Shown here one piece after another: positions 19,431 through 30,748 of a stretch of DNA of 64,000 nucleotides (the first letter of the stretch is position 1; every line of letters starts with the position of its first letter). Below the pieces are notes generated by a model. The model was not told where the DNA came from. It made no database searches and worked only from the letters and a program-made list of their open reading frames with translations. The position numbers were made by a program, and so were the translations under genes. The stretch lies in assembly GCF_009727055.1 (NCBI RefSeq), contig NC_052354.1, forward strand, positions 43,829,288-43,893,287, written 5' to 3'. This stretch comes from Benincasa hispida (lineage: Eukaryota; Streptophyta; Magnoliopsida; Cucurbitales; Cucurbitaceae).

Positions 19431-21845
19431 ACTCGCACACACTTGAGGCTGCTGCAAGCCTTATCAACGCATCATGCCTTTCAACTCATGCATTCATCCT
19501 TAGTACCAACACATAGTTTATCCTTGCCTTCAACACTTAGCCTAAAGCCTTGGTTGCTACACATGCAACCTCATGTGTCCACACTTCTCCATCAACGCAT
19601 GCCTACACTTTGTTTCCATACTTAGCCAATTTTCACTTAACACACTTGTTACTCACTTATGTAGAAAAATGGAGTATGGGGCTTACATGACTACAGGTAG
19701 AGGAAACTATTACTGACATAAATATCATGCATCATAAAACAAAGTCTCACACATGAATCATGATATAAAACTCATATATCCTCAAACATGTCAAATAAGA
19801 TCCAGTTCTCGCTCATATATTCTTGTGAAATATTTTATAAAATAAGTTAATGCTCATACTTATCAAATACTTCAAGTAGGATAGTTATATGTTCATATTC
19901 CTTTTCTAATTGGACATCATGACTCATACAGTCTCAAACCAATTAACTTCTCCAATTAACTTAATTTTGGCTCCAAAACAAAATTAAGGAAACATATAGT
20001 CCAATCGTTGAGATAAATTACATCATTCCAAATATTTAATCAATTTAAAAAACACACTTTCTCCCAAGTAAATTAATCTAATTTGCCCTTAAATTGGATT
20101 AAAATTTTGATTATTTACATATATTATTTAGATTAATTATCTTGTCTCCAAATAAAATTTTAGTCCCAATTTATCAAAATAACCCAAATATTTCAAGACA
20201 ATTTAATGAAAATTACTCGAAAAAAATTGGATGTTACATACATTATAATATGAAGTTTTATTTGAGAGAAAATAAATATTTGAATATGACTCAAATATTA
20301 ATTATATGAATGTGGTTTATATATAAGCTATATGTTATATTATATGTGGTATAATATAAACTATAGAACATGTGTTATATTCAACATAACATAAAGTTTG
20401 TTATATATATATATATATATTCCTTTTTTTAGTTCAAATTAAATAATGGAGAGGAGTTATGGTAACTCTCTCAGCCCACTATCTCTGATAACCAACACGA
20501 GAGTTGGTTTCACGTTAAAATAAATATATATAAGAAAAGGACACAATTTTTTCTTGATCAAGGTATCTCGAGATCTCTTCGTGTGTGTTAATTCTCTGTG
20601 TAAAATTTCCTCTAAAAAAACTCTCCTCTCCCAAAATCAATTTATGCAAGCCCACACACTCGATTCTCTACCTTGAGAATAATGTAGTAACCCTATGGTG
20701 GTGTCCAGTCGTAGTGTTCGTGATTATGAGGAAAGAGTTCGTGTTGTTGGAGAACTTATAGTGGATTGGAGAGGAAGTAAGAAGATATGAATCTTTAAGG
20801 GTAAGTTGTGATTCTCCATTCGTCTCTCTCTTTTGTATTGTGAAAGCATGCTGTATGTATGAATGTTTATCATAAGTTTCTGTCATCTCTGATTTGGTAC
20901 TATTTTGTAAAATTAAATTGAGAGACACTATGTCTTTCATGCTTTCGCTTCGATTTTCAAAACTTTCACAATTAAGCCTGGAAATAGGAATGAGCCACCA
21001 TAGCCTAGAAACCCCAGTTGAATGGGCCCAATATCAAGTCCATTGACAAACCAAACTCAGGCCACACATAAACTATAGAAATGAAGAAGTTACCTTTCAC
21101 ATGAGGTATTCATAAATTTTAGAGTGCAATACCTTCAACTGCCCTTAAAGCATGCGAGCACTGAGATAATCATCCCAACAACCATAAGATTCCTTAAACT
21201 TCTCAAGGTTGGGTACTCACTAAAGACCAGAGTCTTTTGACGATTTTTTTAACAAAATATTCCAATACTTCAACTTTAAGAACATCCAAAGTGAAGTGAA
21301 CACACTCATGAGATCAACAAGCCAAGAGCCGATCCAACATACAAGAACAACACATTAAGCTTCAACGTACAAAAGTAACAAACCAAATTTATTAGAGAAT
21401 AAGCGCTTCAATCTTTACGTCGAGTATAAGTATGAGAGGGGGAATAAGAGTACAAATATTAAAAATTGTTTCACACCCAAATGACCCACGTGAAATCAAT
21501 AAAATTCAAGCTCAACTTCACGAAACATATTTCTTCAACGACAAGCTCATAAGAACAATATTATTATAAACTAATTTAAACATTTACTCGCCAGAGATAA
21601 AAACGGTGGCATTCGAACAACGCCCTTTAAATTGTTGACAAAAAAACATTTTATTTTTGGTAGGGAGTTGATATTATTTTATCTAATTATTGCATGCACC
21701 TGCCAGTGCATTAAAACAATTTCAATTGCACAATAATATCTCATAAATTTATATCCCATTAATAACATATTTTAGTGGTTAAAACTTAAAGCATACCTAG
21801 CTTATCCAAGAAGCCATAGTTTCAAATCCTCTCTTACAATATGAG

Positions 21846-22440
21846 ATAAAAATATATATCAATGTATTAATTATTCTTTAATCACATCACGAACATGATT
21901 TTTCTTGACGACTTCTATGTTACAAAGTATTGTTATCATTTTTCTTATTCTACATCAAGTATGATTCTCGCATTGTATTACAAAAATACCCCTCAAATGC
22001 TGGTTTACAACACACTAACTGCCATTCAAATCGTTGACTATCAAGGCTAATATGGTAAATAACCAAATTTTGGATTTAATTGGTCCAACATCTTTCCAAA
22101 TGCTAATGATTTTTTTTTCTCTCCTCTCTTTTTCGTCTTTTCACGATATCTGATACGCTGTTTTCAGAAAAATAAACTAAAATAATTATAAAATATAGTA
22201 AAATTTTATAGAAGTCTATTCATGTTTATTAGTATTTATAATTGGTAGTTCTAAAATTTTGTTATATCTTGTAAATATTTTTAACAATTTTACTATTTGA
22301 AATAATTTTCCATATTTGATTTCATTAACTTTGAGTTGGTACCAGAATCTACAGATAAATTGTATAGTAAAATATTAACAAAAATAAAATAAAGAAAGAA
22401 CAAAGGCATAAAGAAAGTAACAATATAGACTAAAAATGCA
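21846..22440 (+). repeat. Upstream copy of block flanking HIPP
   Basis: Collinear with 26605-27005 in the same orientation. Shared anchors are TTTAATCACATCAC, AAAATTACCCCTCAAA-like, GGCTAATATGGTAAAT, AATTGGTCCAA and ATATTAACAAAAATAAAATA. The matching AACAATACCCACCAAA segment lies at about 23490 after an insertion. This suggests an old duplication of the HIPP 5' region. Confidence 0.7.
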
Positions 22441-23149
22441 ATCATCTTTATGTATTTGACTCTCATCTCACATACACAAAATATAAATTAAAATAGAAGA
22501 AATAATAATTTACCACTAACGATTATGAGATTGGACAATTTTGTGGGATGCACAAACATATGAACAACCCGAGATGCATCTAAGGAGTCAATTGTTTTGT
22601 GGACGTACAAATTCTCATCGAGCGGACATCTAGATTAGTGTGTTTGTTTTGTGGTAATGTAAGATGTTATGACATCTAAAAAATCCTAAACATTCTAAGA
22701 TGCCTTTACGGAGGGTATCTCGAGAGTCTTGAATGATCTTCTAAAATATGGATTTTTGGATTTCAAGGGCATCTTTTTAAAATACTCTTTTACCCTTACT
22801 TTTTTTTTTTTATTCTTATATACATATTTTCGTTTATTTGCTAGCTCGTTTTTCTATATTGTGATATTTTAGAAATATATTCAAATTCATATTTATAGTA
22901 TAACAAAAAATTGAATTATTTGTTTGAGAAAAATCACATAAAAAAAACACGTTTAATTAAAACTAAATTATAATTAATAAAAAAATATATTATATATGTT
23001 TAAATTATATTAAATCAATTATAACTTAATGAATAATAAAAAAAACAGTTATGTTACTTAACATAAACAAACATAATTATCGTAGTACTTATAGACATGT
23101 GAACAAAATATTTCTACAAAACAAACATACATATCTAAAATATTGGGCA

Positions 23150-23480
23150 TCTATAATCTCACGCATCCGAAGTTTTGTTTTGCAACCATTTTGTTTTTAT
23201 TATTGTTTTTTAAAATTAAATTTATGGACACTACTTTTACTTTCAAATTTATTTTTTTGTTATATATTTTTCGCCAATGATTTAAAAACCAAGCCAAATG
23301 TTGCTAACTAAAACAAATAACTTTTCAAAAAGTTGTTTTTGTTTTATAAATTTGGCTAAGAATTCAACAACCGTACTTAAAAAGTATACAAATTATTGTA
23401 AAAAATGTGAATAAAGTAGGCTTGATTTTCAAAAACAAAAACAAAAAAATAAAATTTTGGATAAAAAAAAACGAGTATTT
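23150..23480. repeat. Dispersed MITE-like repeat (TTTGGCTAAGAATTCAACC family)
   Basis: An A/T-rich element with fold-back ends of TTTTGTTTTT/AAAAACAAAAAC type and the internal TTTGGCTAAGAATTCAAC and GTACTTAAAAA segments. Related copies lie at 59930-60235 and 60236-60500, with looser ones near 49900-50130 and 59110-59330. Confidence 0.6.
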
Positions 23481-23718
23481 TCATAAACAACAATACCCAC
23501 CAAATATTGCCTCTGGTATTTGATTCTCTTCCTTTATGTAGCAGCTACTTTTTTCAAATTATTTTCACTCTCTTCTTTCAAAGGCATCAAAGGCATCTCC
23601 ATTCATTCATTCAAAGAAAATGCTTGAATTACCCTCAAAAGCATCTAATCCTCCACGATCTCTCTCTCACTCTCATTCTCACTCTCTCTCAACAGACCTC
23701 AAAGCTTCAGTGTCTTTA

Positions 23719-25096
23719 ATGGCAGAACCAGAAGGCAAGCCAGAGCCTAAAGAAGTTGAAGAAAACCCCGAGCCTCCTCTCATTTACAAGGTAGTTCAAC
23801 AATTTTTCGTCTTCTTCCTCTTGCTAGATGCCTTTATTTTCTTGACGCTTCTATAATTTGTTTTCTTCTTCTTCTTCTGTTTCTGTTTCTCAGACGTGGA
23901 TTTTGAAAGTCTCCATTCACTGCGAAGCTTGCAAGAGGAAAGTTAAACGAGTTCTCAAGGACGTTGAAGGTTATCTCTTATCTTGATGTTGCGATTTTTT
24001 GTTTTGCGAACTAGGTTATCTTCGATTCTCGATGAATTGAAAGAAGTTTTCATTGCTCTGCAATGGCGGTGATCTCTTTCTCTGTAACTTGATTTCTGCA
24101 ATTAATGGCGGCTTGAACAGTCTGATCTGTCTCTATCTTTCTGAAACTCGACATTTTCCTTTTGTTAGGATTTAATCTGCTATATCTCTATAGTTTCGCT
24201 ATTTTTCTCTTCGTTTACAAATCGATCGTCGTTATGTCTTTGGAATATGGATTGGAGAATATCTGCTTAATTATGAATGTGACTTTTCAGGAGTCTATGA
24301 AACGGATATCGATTTAAAGCAACAGAAAGTTGTTGTGAAAGGTAACGTCGAATCAGAAACTTTGATAAAGAAATTGTTGAAGACAGGGAAGCACGCGGAG
24401 CTATGGCCGGAAAAAGGAAAAAGTAAAGGAAAATCGAAGAAGAAAGAGAAAAATAGCGATTCCGAAAGCTCCGACGAAAGCAGCGGCCATGAAGACGAAA
24501 AAGAGAAGGTGAAATTCGAAGTACAAGATCCGACGAAAAATGGAGACCCGGCTGGGAAGATAATCGGCGGCAGCGGCGACAGTCAAGCAAAACAGCCTGG
24601 TACTGCACCAGCCGGTGATGGCCAGACCAGCGGCGGTGGAGGTAAAAAAAAGAAGAAGAAAAAGAAGAAGAAGAGCGGCGGCGGTGGCGGCGGCAATGCC
24701 AGCGTTGAAGCTCCCGGTGGTCATCCAGCAAACGGAGTACCACCAGCCGGTGCAGATCCGGGTCATCTAGAACCCGGTCCACAACCTGCACCCGGCCCGC
24801 TTCCAATTATAGCCAATGAAAGCCCTCCACGTCACTTTGTGACTCAATACGCACCGCATTACATTGCGCACCCAGTTTATTCGGTGCGGTACAGTACAGC
24901 ATACGCAACGTGTTCTCAGCCACAGCGCGAATCATATTATGCCACGCCGCAGCAATATTCTTATGCGTACGTGCATCCAGGTGTACGACCTCAGCTTGAT
25001 TCTCCACCGTCCGATTTTGAGCCATATTCATCACATCCGTCTGATTCTCTCGAGATATTCAGTGATGAAAATCCGAATGGCTGCTCAATTGTGTGA
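23719..25096 (+). CDS. HIPP: heavy-metal-associated isoprenylated plant protein (3 exons, 317 aa)
   Basis: Plant metallochaperone-like protein expected to bind soft metal ions and attach to membranes by a prenyl group. Exons 23719-23790, 23894-23969 and 24291-25096 have GT-AG borders and close in frame. One HMA domain (about 25-89) has the metal-binding IHCEACKRK core (CxxC). It is followed by a long low-complexity tail: Lys/Ser/Glu-rich, then a run of about ten Lys between Gly-rich segments, then Pro/Gly-rich and Tyr-rich parts. The last four residues, CSIV, form a CaaX box for farnesyl or geranylgeranyl transfer. An in-frame ATG at 23620 would add 33 residues encoded by a CT-rich leader; I prefer 23719 because the extension is Ser/His low complexity. 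The family is large, so I give no member number. Confidence 0.94.
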
Positions 25097-27962
25097 GGGG
25101 TTTTTTAAATTTTTGCTCCGAAATTACCATATTGGACACCGTAAATGCAAAATGTTGAACTATTGTAGGAGTATGTAGAGGGGTACTTGTGTAATGTACA
25201 GGTGGCTTCTGTTTTGAACACATTTTGTTTGGCTACATCTCGAATTGGTTAAATTAGAGCAATACTTGGTGAATCTAAACCTACTTTAATCTTTATAAGT
25301 CACTTCTAATTACAATGAAGAAAAAAATAAATATATATGTTAAATATAAAATTGTCACATGTCAACTTGTGATTGAGCATTTAGGTGAGCTACGCAAAAA
25401 TTCAGTCTAGAGTGTACGTAAGTATTTCTCGTTAAATTACACCAAATACCTATAATTTTGAGGTAAGTTTAAATTAGACTATCAGAACTCGTTTTGTATG
25501 GAATGAATCGATTGGTTGTCAAATACCATCGTTTGAGGTCATAAACATTTTAAACCGTTAGGAGTAAGATTTTACAGGAGTCAACAATGTGGTGGAAGTT
25601 TTGTTTTTGTTTTTATTGTTATTATTTTTAATAATAATAATATGTGAATCTAGCTTCTTCTTTTTTTCCACCCCTTCGAAGGTGAACGAAGCTGTTCGTG
25701 TTGTGGTAACTCTAACCATTTCATTTTCAATGGGAATTAGTTTATGCATTTAGTTTGTTTGTCGTTTTTTATGCTCTCATATTTTAAATAAAAAATAGTT
25801 TCGTTGAACTTTCAAATTGGTTCTAAAAAGTCTTTTTGAAATTTTTCCTTCTTTTGCCGAAATATTATGGAAATTGATACAACTATATGTAAAATTTGAA
25901 ACAAATATGTGACATCATTATAACATTGCAATGTATAAAATTTGTTATATAAATTATTTTACTAATATTTTTTATGTGAAATAAATTGTAACAATCATCC
26001 CAATCTTCTATATAATTACATGTGGTATTACAGGAACAATGTTTAGTTTCAATGGTATTTTTTGGAATATATTTAAAAAAATCAAGGACAAGGATGGAGA
26101 CTTTCAACGTATAAGGGCCAATTGAGGCTTACTTCAAATCTCATGAGTATTTTGTATAATTTTATTTTTTAATACTACTTTATGTAATTTAGGTTCCATG
26201 TGATAAAAATTCAGTTTTAATTATATATTCTTGTTGTGTTTGTTTTGTTGTTATTTATTCACTTGGATTTTATTTTTTTACATTTCTTAAATAAACATTT
26301 GAATTCTCAAATAAGTGTATAAAAATTCAAAAAAACAATTTTAAAAAACTTGATTTCGTTTTTAAACGTTGACTTAAATTTTCAATATTTTCTAATAAGT
26401 GTGAAAATATGAGAAAATAATTACATTTGTTAGAAAACAAAAATAAAAATAATTATCTAATGGAGTCAAGATGTGTCAAGTCTCGTCCTTGTATGTAATC
26501 AAATTCATATGTCATTGATTTCGATAAACTTTCTTTTAGACGGACGACTTCTCTAACAAGTTATAATTTTGATTCTCCTGTTACAATGTCATTTATATAA
26601 CCTCGTAAATATATATTGATACATCAATTATTATTTAATCACATCACACCATCATTTCTCTGGATGACTTTTATGTATAATTTTTAATGTTATATTTCAA
26701 AATTACCCCTCAAACTCTAGTTTACAATACGTTTATCTACCATACCAATCTTTGACAAACTAAGGCTAATATGATAAATATCAAAATTTTGGATAAAATT
26801 GGTCCAATACTTTCTAGAGGACATTAAGCCTTTTCCCTTCCATCTTTTTCTTTTTTCACAATATTTGATTTGATTCACTTTAGTTGGGATCAATATCCAA
26901 TGATAAATTCATAGCAAGATATTAACAAAAATAAAATAAAGAGAATAAAAGCACACATAAAGAACAATACCCACCAAAATTGCCTTTAACATTCTCCTCC
27001 TCCCATTTTTAAAGAGATTATATATATATATTCGCTTGGTCATTAAAAATTCCCGTTATTTGGCATTCACATCAAGAGAATCTCATTCTTTAGTATTTAT
27101 TCTCTCGCTTTCTACCTCATTAGTTAAAACAAACGTTGTTTCATAACATTGTATCGTTTTTATGTACAATAAGAATTGGAACTTCGAACCCATATTTTTT
27201 GTCACCAACACATTCATAATTTCATATGTTAGTGAATTATGCTTGCTCTGGTCATGACATTGTGTTTTTTAGTAGCTCATTTTTAGATTATTATAAGTTT
27301 GAAAACCATAATTATAACTTTATGAAAAAATTATCTTTTTAGTCACTAAATTTTGAAAAATGTGTGTTTGTTATCAATGAATTTTCAAAATGTATATTTT
27401 TAGTCATCGAGTTTATAAGAGTAGGGTTAAAAGTTCTTTAGGTCAATTTCTTTTTTTATTATTATTTTGAATGCTTTAGTGACCTTTTAAATTATAAACA
27501 ATAATTTTAAAAAAAAAATCAAAAACAAAAACTATCTCGTCTCTTTGGAATTATTTTATTATTTTTATAATAAAAATGTCATGCGATCATTTTAAAAAAT
27601 TACTTCATAGACTTTTAAAATATTTGTAAACATGATTAATATGATTTTAAAATATTTAATGACAAGAAAGTTACATTTTGACAAGACTACACATACTTAT
27701 TCTTAAAAACACGAGGAGCGGAAAGTTGCGTTTTGAAAATTCACGAACACACATATTAGAAAATTCGAGAACTAAAAGAGTAAATTTTAACTTTATAGTT
27801 TAGTTTTTATACATTATCGTACTAAAAATAAATAAACGGCAACTTCTAATTTTCCATGGACCAAGCTCTCCTTTAATTGAATGGAGACAAATTGACTCAA
27901 TTACCGCTTATAAAAGAATACAAGCTTGAAAAGGGAGAAAAAAATTAACGAGTTTGTCACTC
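25097..27962. other. HIPP 3' flank and AT-rich intergenic region
   Basis: No further gene seen. The HIPP 3' UTR probably ends before about 25300. The region holds the downstream copy of the HIPP 5' block (26605-27005) and fragments of the TTTAGTCACTAAA fold-back family near 27310-27420. Confidence 0.6.
26605..27005 (+). repeat. Downstream copy of the HIPP 5' block, with no gene behind it
   Basis: Matches 21846-22440 plus 23485-23525 in order and orientation, without the two insertions seen upstream. Similarity stops at about 27005, where the HIPP leader would begin; no HMA-like frame follows. It is best read as the promoter remnant of a lost tandem duplicate. Confidence 0.65.
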
Positions 27963-28190
27963 TGGATATTCAGAATGAAATCTCTTTGTATTATTTCGCT
28001 TCTGAATGAATATGAAGAATGAGATGACAGTATTTATATAGATGAAGAAAATAGCATAAATTAGTTCTACAACCAAGGAGTATATTACAAAACTAATGAA
28101 CTAGGCTTCGATATTTGAGCCTTTTTAAATATAAAAAATATTTAAAAATATTTACGCTTTATAAGAAAAAATTCCAAAAATTTTCCAGCT
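27963..28190 (-). repeat. 3' LTR of the minus-strand copia element
   Basis: Matches 37065-37195 over at least 130 bp. Its outer end on the minus strand is ..GAATATCCA. The inner border near 28190 (TGTTAAATGAGCTGG) is approximate. RNase H coding sequence stops short just inside it, so the 3' end of pol has been deleted. Confidence 0.65.
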
Positions 28191-28658
28191 CATTTAACAA
28201 TGATTTTAACCATAATATCTATGTAGCTCTAAAAGCTAAAGCTGTATTCAACCTTCATGCTCGATCTTGAAATAATATATTGTTTTCTGAATCCGCATAC
28301 AATCGGATTATTCCCAAAGATAATACAAATACCAGAGGTTGATTTTTTGTCATCTTGGATCTAATGCCCAATCGGCATCTGTAAAACTAACTATATTAAG
28401 AGTAGAAGGTCTTTGCAAGAATAAACTAGAATCAAATGTTTCTTTGAGATATCTCAGTATTCTTTTGACATTTTGCCAATGAATAATTGTCGAGGCATGC
28501 ATAAATTGATATCCTTTATTTACACAAAAATCAATTTCAAGTATTGTTAGAGTAATGCATTGTAAATATCTCACAATGCCTATATATAGAAAACGATCAT
28601 GAAATTTTTCGCCTTGAGTAGTTAATATTGTAGATGAACTAATAGTAGGGGTTGCAAT

Positions 28659-30748
28659 TGTTAGGATTGGTGTCCTAATTCTCTCGGAGTCTCGTAGCTT
28701 TTAAACATTATACACATTGTTGTGAATAAAATAAGAGTTATTTTTTGCATTTACTCATATTCAATAAACAAAAATCCATGGTTATTGTATGTAAACTTAA
28801 GCATGTATATGAGATATACAAGTGGATCATGCATTAAGTGATAACCTAAAAGGTATGTAGTATACGGATTAAGGAGGGATACCTTATCCTTGTGACACTA
28901 CGGATACGACCTGCTTTGTAGAGGTTTACAAGTGTTGTGAACTACTACAGATGGTCTGATCCTGACCATTCATGTGGAGACATGCGAGTGGGGGTGTCTT
29001 ATACAAAGAGTTTGTATAAGACCGGACCACAAGATGATTCGTCTCTTTATACAACGTTGTTGATACTTGAGACTTACATCTCACCTAAAAGACCATAGGT
29101 GACATGACCTTAATCCTGAGTGTTTTGGGAACTTCTATCTTTTAGGGCGGTTATTTGATGAGTATGGGTGAGAGTGACCAGATTGGCAACTCAACAAGCC
29201 CACCTTTTGGGGGTTTTTTCTTTCTTTCTGATTTTGGAGTTGGGAACTCAGTTACACAAGACGAAAGTCACCCATTCCTCAAAGTAGGGGTAAGTAGATA
29301 GATTGCTCCCTTAAGGGCTGATTCCGGGGTTTGAACACAGTGGCCACAGCCTCTCTTTGGAAGAGAGGACTCGGTCATAGTAGGACTATGACATATGTTC
29401 ATTAAAGAAATAAGTGGTACTTAAGGAGTTAAATGTAACTATAGGGGCAAAATGGTAAATTGGCCTAGCTGTACTTACGAGCGATTTGTGAAGGGTTATC
29501 GCACTGTAGATTGGTTGATATGAATACAAAATATATCTGTAGTGAGAAGAGTGCAGTTGTTGGTCTTTAGTGGAGTGTCTGACTGTTAACGAATGGTGGA
29601 TCCCATGACTAAAGAGTTTAGTCAGTTATTCACGTACCGTTGGAGCTTCAAGCTACAGGTTCATAAGGTCCCTTTGGTAGCTCAATGGATTCAAGTTGAG
29701 AATCAGTTCTTGGGGTTAGTTTGAAATGTTCAGATTAACAAGAGGAAATTCAATTATATACGATATAATTGGTGTGACGTATGAGATACATCAAGTGGAG
29801 GATTAATGTAAATATGATTTACATTAAATACCATAAAATAGAAAAGAAAAAAAAACTATGGTTTATATGTTTCACAAGATGAAATATTAAAACTATAAGT
29901 TATAAATATAATATGATAAGTTGGTTATCATATTTATTTATAATAATATTAATTATTTGATAATTATCTCTTTTTCTCTAATAACCAACTGAGTGAGAGG
30001 TTATTAGTAGTTTTATGGTAACTATGAGATAAAAGGAAAAATATTTGCCTAATTTTAGAGAGTTGCTACTTTCGAAAAGTTACTCACGGTAAAGCTATCA
30101 AGTGAAAGTGTTTCACTAAGTGATAGTTAATAGAGAGACTAAACGATTGTGGAGATTAACTAAGCGATAGTTCACTCAACTGATCGTAGCTAGATGATCA
30201 CGTGGCATTGTCTATACGATAGGCTTCCATCTTCTACACGATCGAGCATATCGTCTATATGATATATAACATCATATCTCCCACTTGCTCGGTCGTCTAC
30301 ACGATTATTGTCCTCATGTCTCGTCCTCAAGCCAAGTTCATACAGAACCCACAACTTATTGATTCTCACACAAAGAATACCATGGTAACCATTATGGTGG
30401 TGTCCTCACTCAACTCGATTGGTTTTGAAGAGTCGAAAGCCGTTCGTTGGGCTCGTGATCATGGTGTTCGTTGTGTTCATGCTGGTGATCGTGTTGCACC
30501 GGTCATAACGTTCGAGGGTTGTGTTGTTGTGGACGCTAGTGGATTGATTGAGGAAGTTTGAAGAATGGTTCTTCAAAGGTACGCATACTCTATCCCTTGA
30601 TATTCTTTGAAAGCATGCTATAATTTATAGTTATGCATGACCTGTTAGTTTCCATTCTTGTGACTGTAATTGTTTATGTTCAATTTCGAATGGAATTTGG
30701 AATGATCTTTCCGCTGCTCGTGGAAATTCTCATGTCTGATTTCCTTCA
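28659..30748 (+). mobile_element. Solo copia LTR (2.1 kb) inserted in the RT/RNase H region
   Basis: Starts TGTTAGGATTGG and ends ..TTTCCTTCA. Flanking pentamers are GCAAT (28654-28658) and ACAAT (30749-30753), one change apart. The host reading frame resumes correctly across the gap. It is collinear with the LTRs at 14153 and 50755 (minus). It has no internal region, so it is a solo LTR. An open frame at 30259-30561 lies inside it and shows no known domain. Confidence 0.82.
30130..30310. repeat. Cluster of ACGATCG/CGATAG motifs in copia LTR
   Basis: Motifs such as AAGCGATAGTTCA, ACTGATCGTAG, TCTACACGATCG and GTCTACACGAT recur at close spacing. The same word type occurs at 19195-19430 in the unrelated family Y LTR. 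Confidence 0.55.

Larger units (their letters stand above)
16700..19687 (+). mobile_element. Solo LTR (family Y, 3.0 kb) nested in the family X LTR
   Basis: Begins TGTCACACCCCGCTCC and ends ATGGGGCTTACA, with exact 5-bp duplications TGACT at 16695-16699 and 19688-19692. The first 130 bp closely match the start of the element at 32571 (shared GGAATGGTGACTGCAGCAGT). It has no protein-coding domains, so it is a solo LTR, probably Ty3/gypsy from its TGTCACACCCCG start. It holds three internal repeat zones, listed separately. Confidence 0.85.
15342..20238. mobile_element. Solo LTR (family X, about 1.9 kb) with a nested LTR inside
   Basis: Ends are CGTAAC (left, an apparent C for T change in TGTAAC) and GTTACA (right). 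They are flanked by exact 5-bp direct repeats TACAT at 15337-15341 and 20239-20243. Removing the inner element at 16700-19687 leaves about 1.9 kb with no coding remnant. LTR-like ends without an internal region indicate a solo LTR. The TGTAACGAC..GTTACA ends are common in plant Ty3/gypsy elements, but the superfamily is not proven. Strand is not assigned. Confidence 0.8.
14153..20970 (+). mobile_element. Copia 3' LTR (about 1.9 kb) split by a nested insertion
   Basis: Starts TGTTGGGAATAATGCCC directly after the polypurine tract and continues to 15341. It resumes at 20239 after the nested element and ends near 20970 (..TTTCACA). Without the insertion it is about 1.9 kb, the same size as the solo LTRs at 28659-30748 and 50755-52696, with which it is collinear. 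The resumed part carries the TATATGTTATAT-type AT-rich segment, the TAACTCTCTCAG segment and the final pyrimidine-rich end seen in those copies. Confidence 0.8.
20971..23620. other. AT-rich intergenic region upstream of HIPP
   Basis: No gene seen. It contains the promoter-like block repeated downstream of HIPP (21846-22440, resuming at about 23485-23525). That block is interrupted by a short AT-rich insertion (about 22153-22310) and by a longer one (about 22440-23485). The longer insertion includes the dispersed repeat at 23150-23480. Confidence 0.6.

Noticed and set aside
23620..23718. Upstream in-frame ATG of HIPP
   Set aside because: It would add a Ser/His-rich stretch encoded by CT repeats, typical of a plant leader; kept only as an alternative start.
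24267..24806. 179-aa minus-strand frame over the HIPP gene
   Set aside because: Shadow of HIPP exon 3; composition follows the purine-rich sense strand.
30259..30561. 100-aa plus-strand frame with a tidy C-terminal half
   Set aside because: It lies inside the solo copia LTR; sister LTRs do not keep the frame and no domain is recognisable.
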